DNA of 8,130 nt, taken from the NCBI GenBank assembly GCA_016839875.1, contig JAEOTK010000016.1, positions 1 through 8,130 of the forward strand, given 5' to 3'. Shown here in pieces: positions 1 to 5,699 of this stretch. A program made the translations under genes and the position numbers. Position 1 is the first letter of the stretch. Each line of letters begins with the position of its first letter. The notes under the pieces are model-generated. The model did not search any database and had not been told where the DNA came from. It worked only from the letters and a program-made list of their open reading frames with translations. The stretch is from Candidatus Heimdallarchaeota archaeon. Its GTDB lineage: Archaea > Asgardarchaeota > Heimdallarchaeia > Heimdallarchaeales > Heimdallarchaeaceae.

Positions 1-348
1 TCCCTCTCCTCTATTAGAGTCTGTAATCTTCTCGTCTCCATCTAAAGAGACCAAGATGGTTGAAAATCTATTCAAATAGTCTGTGGGGAGTTTTTTGAGA
101 AGGAGACCATTTGTTTGAATGGTATAATGATCAGCTTCAATCTTATCCATTACTTGCTGTACAGATTCTAAATTTAACAGAGGTTCTCCCCCGTAAAACG
201 CGATTGTTGGAGAACTATCTTTTCTTATGAATTCCTGAAGTTTTTCAATCTGCCATGAAGGTTGAACTGGTAGATCAGGATGTGGTTCATTTTGACAATA
301 TCTGCAGAAAAGGTTACAGCTATTTGTTGTGATAATGAACCAGTTCAT
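1..348 (-). CDS. Radical SAM enzyme, N-terminal 116 residues (3' end beyond window)
   Basis: The gene starts at the ATG at 348-346 and stays open to the left edge, so only the first 116 residues are visible. Residues 11-18 read CNLFCRYC, the CxxxCxxC loop that holds the 4Fe-4S cluster of radical S-adenosylmethionine enzymes. YGGEPLL at residues 52-58 is the usual GGEP S-adenosylmethionine-binding strand. ILVSLDGD with a following NRG (about 98-114) matches the strand seen in the SPASM/peptide-maturase branch. The cluster loop lies only ten residues from the start, which is normal for short-headed members. The start is supported by AGGTGA five bases upstream. The substrate cannot be read from the N-terminus: a peptide-modifying or sulfatase-maturase-like enzyme is the likeliest class, and the missing C-terminus would show whether auxiliary cluster cysteines exist. 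The family is sure, the specific function is not. Confidence 0.93.
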   Translation of the reverse strand, partial: MNWFIITTNSCNLFCRYCQNEPHPDLPVQPSWQIEKLQEFIRKDSSPTIAFYGGEPLLNLESVQQVMDKIEADHYTIQTNGLLLKKLPTDYLNRFSTILVSLDGDEKITDSNRGEG

Positions 349-353
349 TTTCT

Positions 354-359
354 TCACCT
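354..359 (-). promoter_or_regulatory. Shine-Dalgarno site of the radical SAM gene
   Basis: The minus strand reads AGGTGA five bases before the ATG at 348. It is complementary to the 3' end of archaeal 16S rRNA and fixes the start codon. Confidence 0.7.
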
Positions 360-384
360 ATCATCTCGAGAATAAAATGGATTA

Positions 385-396
385 TTTTATATATTT
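385..396. promoter_or_regulatory. Shared TATA region of a divergent promoter pair
   Basis: TTTTATATATTT is nearly symmetric and is the only strong TATA-like element between the two divergent genes. On the minus strand it is preceded by CAGAAA, a good match to the archaeal BRE, and would start transcription near 362, just upstream of the radical SAM Shine-Dalgarno site. On the plus strand the same bases would start transcription near 412, about a dozen bases before the zinc-ribbon start. The orientation preference is inferred. Confidence 0.5.
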
Positions 397-424
397 CTGT
401 TTCCGTTAATAGCGGGGGACTACT

Positions 425-754
425 TTGAGTCAGGACAAATACTGTACATATTGCGGAGCAAAGAATGTTAGTGGAAATGTTTTTTGTGAGAATTGTGGCC
501 AATCATTTAATGAACAACAATCTAGTTCACAACAATCATCTTTCCAACCTTATCAACCAGCTCAAAGTCCGAGTACTAGAACAAGTATATCAGGTTCATA
601 TGATGCAGTACCCGGTCAACAGAATCCTTATCTCCCCCACAAACGACGAGGAATGCCTACTTTTGTCAAAGTTTTGATGTCCATTTTCTTCATGGTTATA
701 CCTCTCTTATTCTTCCTTTTCTTCTATGTCTTTCAAGACTTTGGATTCCCTTGA
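425..754 (+). CDS. Small tail-anchored zinc-ribbon protein
   Basis: This 109-residue protein has three parts. A rubredoxin-like zinc ribbon at residues 7-25 has two CxxC knuckles (C7/C10 and C21/C24, the second ending FCENCG). A low-complexity linker of about 45 residues is rich in Gln, Ser and Pro. One hydrophobic helix at about 80-103 follows a basic patch (HKRR, 72-75), so the ribbon should sit in the cytoplasm with the protein anchored by its C-terminus. The start is TTG: an in-frame TAG stands five codons upstream, no ATG or GTG lies between, the next Met is residue 77, and the ribbon needs the N-terminus. A GGGGGA stretch at 414-419 can serve as ribosome binding site. Zinc-ribbon plus membrane-helix proteins are frequent in archaea and mostly uncharacterised; a scaffold or sensor role is a guess. 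Confidence 0.85.
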   Translation: MSQDKYCTYCGAKNVSGNVFCENCGQSFNEQQSSSQQSSFQPYQPAQSPSTRTSISGSYDAVPGQQNPYLPHKRRGMPTFVKVLMSIFFMVIPLLFFLFFYVFQDFGFP

Positions 755-795
755 AACCCTTGATTTCATGATTTTAGTCGGGATTTTATGAAAAA

Positions 796-815
796 TTTTT
801 TCTTGATTTTCTTTT
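796..815 (+). terminator. T-rich terminator after the zinc-ribbon gene
   Basis: A T6 run at 796-801 is followed by two further T4 runs up to 815, about 40-60 bases after the stop codon at 754. Archaeal RNA polymerase terminates at such U-rich tracts without needing a stable hairpin. No strong stem is visible here. Confidence 0.5.
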
Positions 816-874
816 GCCACCTACATATCATTTATATTTAAAATCAAGGACTGTTCACTTGGTTCAAACCGGGG

Positions 875-883
875 TTATATATC
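875..883 (+). promoter_or_regulatory. TATA box of the longin-DENN-like gene
   Basis: TTATATATC lies about 55-60 bases before the GTG at 937 and would place the transcription start near 903, giving a leader of roughly 30 bases. A second AT-rich element at 829-838 (ATTTATATTT) is a weaker alternative. Confidence 0.45.
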
Positions 884-936
884 TACGTACTATTTAGGTT
901 TAAAAGTAAACAGAGGTCCAGAGTTAACGATAGTGT

Positions 937-1953
937 GTGATAGATTATAATCCATCAGCAGACAGAAGTGTGGAATTAGTGAAGATATTAATCACTACAA
1001 AGAATGGAGAATTGCTTTATCAATATGATAGCTTTAGTGAAGGCAGAATACATGATAATGCATTGGTGACTGGATTGATTAGTGCAATTGTTGCCTTATC
1101 ATCAGAAGTTATCTGTTCTTTTCCAAGAGAAATAGAATTCGAAGGAAAGATACTCTACTTCTATTTTGAGAATGATCTGATTGCTGCACTTCTAGTAGAT
1201 ATAGATGGACCATTTAATGGAAACATACTTCCACTTCTTCTAGCGGAATTTAGAGAAGTTCAGCAAAAACACAATTTTAGTTTATTTCAAGCTCTGAAAT
1301 ATGAGAATGAAGTCTCTATGAATATCAAATCTTGCCTAGCAGAATATCTCTCCAATATGCAACAAAATATGATAAACATTTTTGAGAAAACAGATTTAGA
1401 AGATTATGACTCTCTAATTAAGCTCAAGAATGTAGCAAAAGATAAAGTAATGGATGGAACAAAAGAATTCCTTTCCTTTGAGATAATAACTAGACTCATT
1501 CCAGAAGGATTTGACAAGATTCTCTATGCTGTTGTTGTAGGTATGCCCGTTGTAATTTCCGGAAATAGAAATTTAGTTGAATCAATGATCCATTCCCTGA
1601 GACTTTTATCACCAACAAAATTACTCAATGTCAAACTTTGGTCGTTCAAATATGAACGAGGTTATGATATCATTGGTACAAATGATTACAGGGGATTAAT
1701 GCCTTCAAACACCTTTGTAATCGTCAATCTTGATGAAGGGCTAGTTTATGGAGGAAAATCTTCAACCTACTTTGAGGATATCACTAAACAATTACTTGGA
1801 TTAGATGCACTAGATGCATATGGTCTTTTAAGGACAGAACTAAACTGGATTTTCGAAGCTTTAGATTCACTCTCAATAAAAACACATTCAAAAGATTCTC
1901 TCCCACTAGAAAAACAAATGATTCTCTTCGAATTATTGAATCGTCTCAGTTAA
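937..1953 (+). CDS. Longin-type plus DENN-like (folliculin/NPRL-like) protein
   Basis: The 338-residue protein has two parts. Residues 11-115 look like a longin/roadblock-type module: two strands around a hairpin (VKILITTKNGELLYQY), a helix with GLISAI at 46-51, then strands ending ALLVDIDG (84-91). It aligns well with the C-terminal domain of the GTPase encoded at 4712-5662. A helical linker (about 116-185) follows. Residues 190-275 resemble a core DENN domain: VVGMPVVISGN (200-210), a helix with SLRLLSP (220-226), VKLWSFKYE (232-240), DIIG (244-247), then FVIVNLDEGLV (260-270). The order and several positions recall human folliculin (MGNQVIWRS, LRTMLP, YSSQYE, FAVIVE). Folliculin and other DENN proteins act as GTPase activators or exchange factors in eukaryotes, so a GTPase regulator is the leading idea. 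No transmembrane segment is seen. The GTG start follows an in-frame stop two codons upstream and lacks a well-spaced Shine-Dalgarno site. The longin part is fairly secure; the DENN assignment is by eye. Confidence 0.6.
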   Translation: MIDYNPSADRSVELVKILITTKNGELLYQYDSFSEGRIHDNALVTGLISAIVALSSEVICSFPREIEFEGKILYFYFENDLIAALLVDIDGPFNGNILPLLLAEFREVQQKHNFSLFQALKYENEVSMNIKSCLAEYLSNMQQNMINIFEKTDLEDYDSLIKLKNVAKDKVMDGTKEFLSFEIITRLIPEGFDKILYAVVVGMPVVISGNRNLVESMIHSLRLLSPTKLLNVKLWSFKYERGYDIIGTNDYRGLMPSNTFVIVNLDEGLVYGGKSSTYFEDITKQLLGLDALDAYGLLRTELNWIFEALDSLSIKTHSKDSLPLEKQMILFELLNRLS

Positions 1954-2001
1954 GTATTTTGAAATTCAACATTCTAATTCTCAATTCTTATTCTACAAAT
2001 C

Positions 2002-2009
2002 TTTATAAC
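2002..2009 (+). promoter_or_regulatory. TATA box of the small membrane-protein cluster
   Basis: TTTATAAC stands 28-35 bases before the ATG at 2037, so transcription would start a few bases before that ATG, giving a nearly leaderless mRNA. No Shine-Dalgarno sequence precedes the ATG, in agreement with this. Confidence 0.5.
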
Positions 2010-2036
2010 TACCTAAACTTAAAGATAATTACTTTC

Positions 2037-2348
2037 ATGAGTTCAGAAGACCAACAAGAAAAACGTTCCTGGATTGATTTCCTACGATTTAGAAGACAGT
2101 CTCTTATGGGAAAAATTTTACTTGTTCTTTCAATACTTTTCTTCGGAACAGTATTAGTATTTAATTTCTTTGCCATAGCTTTACATCGGTGGAATACACT
2201 TGGAGTATATTCAATTTGGGGTTTTTTTGGTTGGGTGTTCTTTGTTGTTCTTTTTTATGTTTCAGGGAAACTTGTATCAATGTTTATACAAAAACGCAGA
2301 TCAGAACGTCAAGAAGTCAATAATCAACATACTTTAAACAATAAATGA
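2037..2348 (+). CDS. Small two-helix membrane protein (first of three)
   Basis: This is a 103-residue protein of unknown function. A charged N-terminus (1-22, with several Arg) leads into two hydrophobic helices at about 25-49 and 55-84, joined by a very short loop (HRWNT), and a hydrophilic tail with IQKRRSER. By the positive-inside rule both ends lie in the cytoplasm. The reading frame runs open back to a TTG at 1959, but the extra 26 residues have no ribosome binding site. The TATA box at 2002 places the transcript start after that TTG, so I choose the ATG at 2037. The next two genes encode proteins of the same design. I do not recognise a family. Confidence 0.65.
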   Translation: MSSEDQQEKRSWIDFLRFRRQSLMGKILLVLSILFFGTVLVFNFFAIALHRWNTLGVYSIWGFFGWVFFVVLFYVSGKLVSMFIQKRRSERQEVNNQHTLNNK

Positions 2349-2365
2349 AAGAATCAAAATGTTAA

Positions 2366-2665
2366 GTGGTTAAGAAAATGATAAAGATCCCACAAAAACA
2401 CAGTATTGCCTATTTAGCAACTATTGGTACTATTTATGTGGCATTGATTGTAGCTATCTTAGTGCTTGCTGCTATCTCACAAAATGTAGGTTTCTGGATA
2501 ACTGCAGTTTTAATGGATTTAATTGTAATAGCAATTGGAGTAAGATTTTTCTATAAGCTATTCAAGCCCAAGATAGTTGCAAAACCTCTTAAAGCTGTAT
2601 TAGAGTTCGAAGATACATCAGGCGTAAACACTAAACAAGTTAGCTTAGTTGAGAAAGATGAGTGA
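2366..2665 (+). CDS. Small two-helix membrane protein (second of three)
   Basis: This unrecognised protein has 99 residues from the GTG at 2366, or 95 from the ATG at 2378. The ATG is equally plausible, because GGTT lies six bases before it. The N-terminus is short and basic. Two hydrophobic helices (about 17-40 and 47-67 counted from GTG) are joined by a small loop, and a tail begins KLFKPKIVAKP and ends in acidic residues. Both ends are predicted cytoplasmic. The gene begins 18 bases after the previous stop and overlaps the next gene, so the three are probably one transcript. Function is unknown. Confidence 0.62.
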   Translation: MVKKMIKIPQKHSIAYLATIGTIYVALIVAILVLAAISQNVGFWITAVLMDLIVIAIGVRFFYKLFKPKIVAKPLKAVLEFEDTSGVNTKQVSLVEKDE

Positions 2666-2924
2666 AAAGAAAGAACAAGAAAAACTTGTTACAAAAACAA
2701 CCTTAACTGCTAGTTTAATTATGATTGTACTATCAGTTGCAATTATCTATCTACTTATGTTTATTGAGAGAAAAACTGGGGATTGGCCAGTTGAAGTTTG
2801 GGGAGTAATATATGTCCTTCTATTTTGTTCGTTTGGTTTATATTATGTTATTCTGCATCCAATTTTCTTCAAGAAAAATAGACAAGTAAAAGAAGAGACA
2901 ATTCCGCAAGTGGAACAAATTTAG
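2658..2924 (+). CDS. Small two-helix membrane protein (third of three)
   Basis: This 88-residue protein starts at ATG 2658, inside the last codons of the previous gene: the ATGAGTGA junction gives an eight-base overlap typical of translational coupling. A TTG three codons earlier (2649) is a less likely start. The hydrophilic N-terminus is rich in Lys and Glu. Two hydrophobic helices lie at about 15-35 and 47-66, with the loop between them containing RKTGDW, and the tail is charged (FFKKNRQVKEE). Topology matches the two preceding proteins, each with a Trp near the start of helix 2. They could be distant paralogues or subunits of one small membrane complex; sequence identity between them is low by eye. 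Confidence 0.65.
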   Translation: MSEKKEQEKLVTKTTLTASLIMIVLSVAIIYLLMFIERKTGDWPVEVWGVIYVLLFCSFGLYYVILHPIFFKKNRQVKEETIPQVEQI

Positions 2925-2976
2925 AATAATTTCATTAATGGTTTTAAGTTCATCTTATTAGTTTAGAAATAATGTC

Positions 2977-2981
2977 TTTTT
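2977..2981 (+). terminator. Possible T-run terminator after the membrane-protein cluster
   Basis: A T5 run lies about 50 bases after the stop at 2924, in an AT-rich gap. It is the best candidate stop signal there, but a single T5 run is weak evidence. Confidence 0.25.
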
Positions 2982-3002
2982 CATGAATCATATCATCTGG
3001 CG

Positions 3003-3032
3003 TATAAATGCAGTCTGACACAGCTTTAAATA
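3003..3032 (+). promoter_or_regulatory. Two candidate TATA boxes before the small orphan gene
   Basis: TATAAAT at 3003-3009 would start transcription near 3031, giving a 12-base leader for the ATG at 3043. TTTAAATA at 3025-3032 would start it near 3053, giving a leaderless mRNA that begins at the ATGATG at 3052-3057. The two possibilities imply different protein starts. Confidence 0.35.
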
Positions 3033-3042
3033 TTTTGAGACG

Positions 3043-3300
3043 ATGTTAGATATGATGTCAGATTCCGACAATAAACCCGAGAGTAGGGTTTTCAAAAAAT
3101 CTATTCCACTCATCCACGAATGCTTAAACGAAAGAGTTAGCATTACATTACTATTATCTACTTTGCAACTTATTGACAGAGGTCTAATAAAAGAGGAAGA
3201 GGAGCTAAATAGCTTTATGAGAAAGAGAGTAGAACTCAACCCTCAAAGTTCCTATGATGTAGAGAAAATTAAGGATCTAATCCTTAAGTCCTATTTCTGA
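3043..3300 (+). CDS. Small helical hypothetical protein
   Basis: This 85-residue protein is of no family I recognise. It looks fully helical and soluble: a Leu-rich helix around ITLLLSTLQLIDRG (34-47), an acidic stretch IKEEEE (49-54), and a Lys-rich C-terminal helix. No cysteine or metal motif is seen (one Cys only). Start codons at 3043, 3052 and 3055 are all in frame (Met 1, 4 and 5); the TATA box at 3025 would favour 3052 or 3055. The gene converges on the ACD alpha gene and overlaps its end by ten bases. It could be a small DNA-binding or adaptor protein, but nothing in the sequence proves this. It is the least certain of the complete genes. Confidence 0.5.
   Translation: MLDMMSDSDNKPESRVFKKSIPLIHECLNERVSITLLLSTLQLIDRGLIKEEEELNSFMRKRVELNPQSSYDVEKIKDLILKSYF
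3269..3287. terminator. Perfect 8-bp inverted repeat at a convergent junction
   Basis: TTAAGGAT, a three-base loop CTA, and ATCCTTAA form a perfect hairpin. On the minus strand it begins three bases after the ACD alpha stop codon and is followed at once by TTTTCTC, an intrinsic-terminator layout. On the plus strand the same bases encode residues near the C-terminus of the small helical protein. Confidence 0.45.
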
Positions 3301-4670
3301 AGTAGTTTCATTCTATCTATCAGTACTTTTGCAGCGTAAGCAGCTTCTTTTGGAGATAAGAATATTGGAGCTTTATCTTCTTCAGCAAGTTTCTTTACTG
3401 GCTCAATCAATTCCCCACTAAGAAAGACTGGGATAATTGGTTTCTTTCTACCAGTTTCATTCCAAGCTTTTATCACACCTTGATAGTGCTCTTCTTTAGT
3501 CATCTCTAAGAATGTGGGTATAACTGCAATAGGAACAACAATACCGATTTCAGGATCCTCTAACATTGCTTTTGTAACTTGATAAAAACCCTCGCCATTT
3601 GCACCTGCTATCATATCCAAGGGATTGACTTTTTTAACAAGAGGAATAACATGAGAATCAATCTTCTGTTTGAAGTTCTCACTAAATTCTGCCAGCTCTA
3701 ATCCAAGTTCTTCTGTATGATCACTAAAGAGTACAGCACTACCACCACTATTAGTAAAGACACCTATCTTATCATTTGTAGGAATTGGAAGAAAGGAAAA
3801 CGCTTTGATTGCTGTGATGTAATCCATAAGGCTTTCACACAAAGTTGCACCTGCTTGTTTGATAGCTGATTTCAATGAAGTATAATCTGTGGCAATTGAA
3901 CCTGTATGACTGCTGGCACTTTTCATACCTGCAGCTGTTCGACCACCTTTTAGGATAATAGTAGGCTTTTTGGAAGTAACTTCTTTCAGTTTTTCGTAGA
4001 ATTTCCTTCCATCAACCACACTCTCCAAATAAATACAAACAACTTCTGAACCTTTATCATCCATAAAATATTCAATAAGATCTGAAAGATTAACATCAAT
4101 CATATTTCCTAAATTCGCAAATTTTGAGAAACCTAATCCTTGCCAAGTCATCTCATAAAGACAAGCAGCACCGAATGAACCTGACTGAGTAACCATTGAA
4201 ACGTTACCTTTCAGTGGTGTTTGAACAAACGAAGCATTTAGTCCTATGTCAACATTTTGAATCCCAACACAATTGGGACCTATAACTCTAATATCCGCAT
4301 CACTTGTCTTTTTAGAAATAGATTGTTCTACTTGTTTCCCTTCCTCATTAATCTCACCAAAACCTGCAGAAACAATTATGATTCTTTTTACTTTCTTCTC
4401 AATACATTGCTCAACTACTGCAGGAACGGCTCTGGAAGGAACAAGTAGTATCGCCAAATCAACATCTTTCTCAATGTCTAACACAGATGGATAACTCTTC
4501 AAATCACAGATTGTATCTGCTTTAGGATTTACAGGAAAGATTTCGCTCTGGAGATTATCATTTTCTAATAAATTAACTGTAACTGCATTCCCGAATTTTC
4601 TAGGATCAGCTGTAGCTCCAATTATAGCGATTGTATTAGGGTGAAAGAAATGATGAACCATTGTTCTCAT
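3291..4670 (-). CDS. acdA: ADP-forming acetyl/acyl-CoA synthetase, alpha subunit
   Basis: This 459-residue protein has the domain order of NDP-forming acyl-CoA synthetase alpha subunits: an N-terminal CoA-binding Rossmann domain (IAIIGATADPRKFGNAV, 14-30, and FPVNPKA, 45-51), then two succinyl-CoA-synthetase-like flavodoxin domains. IGPNCVG is at 130-136 and VTQSGSFG at 160-167. The phosphohistidine is most likely H255 in SSHTGS, and E216 is a candidate for the glutamate that assists phosphoryl transfer. No ATP-grasp domain follows, so the protein needs a separate beta subunit, which is not in this window. The enzyme converts acetyl-CoA or other acyl-CoA, ADP and phosphate to the acid, ATP and CoA, the main ATP-yielding step of peptide and sugar fermentation in many archaea. 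Acyl specificity cannot be read. The start at 4670 fits a leaderless transcript; ATG at 4661 (Met4) is an alternative. Confidence 0.9.
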   Translation of the reverse strand: MRTMVHHFFHPNTIAIIGATADPRKFGNAVTVNLLENDNLQSEIFPVNPKADTICDLKSYPSVLDIEKDVDLAILLVPSRAVPAVVEQCIEKKVKRIIIVSAGFGEINEEGKQVEQSISKKTSDADIRVIGPNCVGIQNVDIGLNASFVQTPLKGNVSMVTQSGSFGAACLYEMTWQGLGFSKFANLGNMIDVNLSDLIEYFMDDKGSEVVCIYLESVVDGRKFYEKLKEVTSKKPTIILKGGRTAAGMKSASSHTGSIATDYTSLKSAIKQAGATLCESLMDYITAIKAFSFLPIPTNDKIGVFTNSGGSAVLFSDHTEELGLELAEFSENFKQKIDSHVIPLVKKVNPLDMIAGANGEGFYQVTKAMLEDPEIGIVVPIAVIPTFLEMTKEEHYQGVIKAWNETGRKKPIIPVFLSGELIEPVKKLAEEDKAPIFLSPKEAAYAAKVLIDRMKLLQK

Positions 4671-4687
4671 GTAGAATTCTGATTCTT

Positions 4688-4697
4688 GTTTTTATGT
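4688..4697 (-). promoter_or_regulatory. TATA box of the ACD alpha gene
   Basis: The minus strand reads CATAAAAACA here, which places the transcription start at about 4669, on the ATG itself. No Shine-Dalgarno site precedes the ATG, so a leaderless mRNA is likely. The gap to the GTPase stop is only 41 bases, so read-through from the GTPase gene is also possible. Confidence 0.4.
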
Positions 4698-4711
4698 CTT
4701 TCTTTGCGAGG

Positions 4712-5662
4712 TTATCTGAAACCTCTTCTAATAGCATACTCTGAAGGGTCAATATTGAGTACTTGTGTAACAATGCTTTCTAATAGCCCAAATTCCTCCA
4801 GCTCTCTTATACTCTCGTTTGCGATATCGATAAGTCTTCTAGATTCTTCATGACAAGCTTCTACATCAATAATCATGGAATAGATGTATTGGTCATCAGT
4901 TTTGATGATATACTTGAAATCTCCAGAAATCATATATTGAAGAATACCTTTCTTACCAAAAAGTTGCTGACTGAAACTCTCAATAGCGGATAGAAAACCA
5001 GCTAGAAGAGAAGGATCTTCCTTCAAATCAATCTTATCTATTTCCAATATTGGGAAGCCTTCTAAATCTGCAAGCATAAACATCAAAGGTTCTACCTTCC
5101 GTTTTGCTACTAATTTAGATGTGTTGTTTTTCAACCAGTTGAGTGAATTATCTACATTTTCACCTGTTAACATACTTGTTTTGAAAAATTGAAAAGAAGC
5201 ATTTTCCTTTTCAGCCAATTTATACAAATCTAGATGATTGATGATTTCTTCAAGACTAACACTTTCTTCGAGATCAGTTTTGTTGCAAAGAAAAACTATG
5301 ATGAATTCATCTTCTTTCTCTTTAAGATCAACAGCTTTCCAAAATTCTTTTTTTGCTTCATCAAATGAATCAGGTTCAGATGAATCTATGATAAAAACAA
5401 TACCGTAAGCTAGTTTAATGTAGGTCTGCCATATGGTTTTTCTATAACTCTCATGTCCTCCCAAATCAAAGATGTCAAAACGAGCATCACCAACCTCAGT
5501 TGTTTCAAACTGCATTCCCATTGTTGCACTGGTTTCTTCGAATTCACCAGTTAGAACTCTCCTCACAAAAGTAGTTTTTCCAGCTTGAGGTAATCCAATT
5601 ATGACTAGAGGAATACCCTTCTTCTCGAATTTCAGTATCTTGGAAGAACTCTTTCTGGACAT
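4712..5662 (-). CDS. Sar1/Arf-like small GTPase fused to a longin-type domain
   Basis: The 316-residue protein has a Ras-superfamily G domain at about 15-185: P-loop GLPQAGKT (23-30), switch I T47 in SATMGMQFE, G3 DLGGHE (66-71), G4 NKTD (127-130) and G5 TSM (162-164). DLGGH with the following RKTIW places it nearest the Sar1/Arf/SRbeta branch; His70 occupies the position of the catalytic Gln of Ras, as in Sar1. Residues 190-290 form a longin/roadblock-type module (MFMLADLEG, GFLSAIESFS at 222-231, YIIKTDDQ, SMIIDVEA), homologous by eye to the N-terminus of the protein encoded at 937-1953. There is no Gly2 for myristoylation and no C-terminal prenylation Cys, so membrane contact, if any, would need a partner or the basic N-terminus. 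Such GTPases are abundant in Asgard archaea. The start is fixed by GGGTGAGG five bases upstream. Confidence 0.88.
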   Translation of the reverse strand: MSRKSSSKILKFEKKGIPLVIIGLPQAGKTTFVRRVLTGEFEETSATMGMQFETTEVGDARFDIFDLGGHESYRKTIWQTYIKLAYGIVFIIDSSEPDSFDEAKKEFWKAVDLKEKEDEFIIVFLCNKTDLEESVSLEEIINHLDLYKLAEKENASFQFFKTSMLTGENVDNSLNWLKNNTSKLVAKRKVEPLMFMLADLEGFPILEIDKIDLKEDPSLLAGFLSAIESFSQQLFGKKGILQYMISGDFKYIIKTDDQYIYSMIIDVEACHEESRRLIDIANESIRELEEFGLLESIVTQVLNIDPSEYAIRRGFR

Positions 5663-5667
5663 CTCAA

Positions 5668-5675
5668 CCTCACCC
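5668..5675 (-). promoter_or_regulatory. Shine-Dalgarno site of the GTPase gene
   Basis: The minus strand reads GGGTGAGG five bases before the ATG at 5662. This is a strong ribosome binding site, in contrast with the leaderless-looking gene that follows. Confidence 0.65.
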
Positions 5676-5686
5676 TATTTTACACG

Positions 5687-5699
5687 TTTTTATTTTTAT
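5687..5699 (-). promoter_or_regulatory. TATA-like element of the GTPase gene
   Basis: The minus strand reads an A-rich ATAAAAATAAAAA stretch. Transcription would begin around 5670, leaving a leader just long enough to include the Shine-Dalgarno site. Confidence 0.4.

Noticed and set aside
320..502. Minus-strand ORF of 60 codons across the divergent promoter
   Set aside because: It overlaps the radical SAM start and the zinc-ribbon N-terminus in other frames and has no ribosome binding site or recognisable features.
465..677. Plus-strand ORF of 70 codons inside the zinc-ribbon gene
   Set aside because: It is a frame shadow: its Asn/His-rich product comes from the CAA/Gln repeats of the real gene.
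755..936. Possible small RNA in the gap before the longin-DENN-like gene
   Set aside because: Only T-runs, repeated GATTTT and TATA-like elements are visible, with no stable stem.
1959..2036. N-terminal extension of the first small membrane protein from a TTG
   Set aside because: The TATA box at 2002 lies inside it and there is no Shine-Dalgarno site, so the ATG at 2037 is preferred.
2988..3239. Minus-strand ORF of 83 codons opposite the helical orphan
   Set aside because: Its Ser/Leu-rich product is typical of an antisense shadow and it lacks a ribosome binding site; the plus-strand frame has promoter-like elements.
4257..4494. Two plus-strand ORFs within the ACD alpha gene
   Set aside because: They are antisense to a well-conserved enzyme and have no family features.
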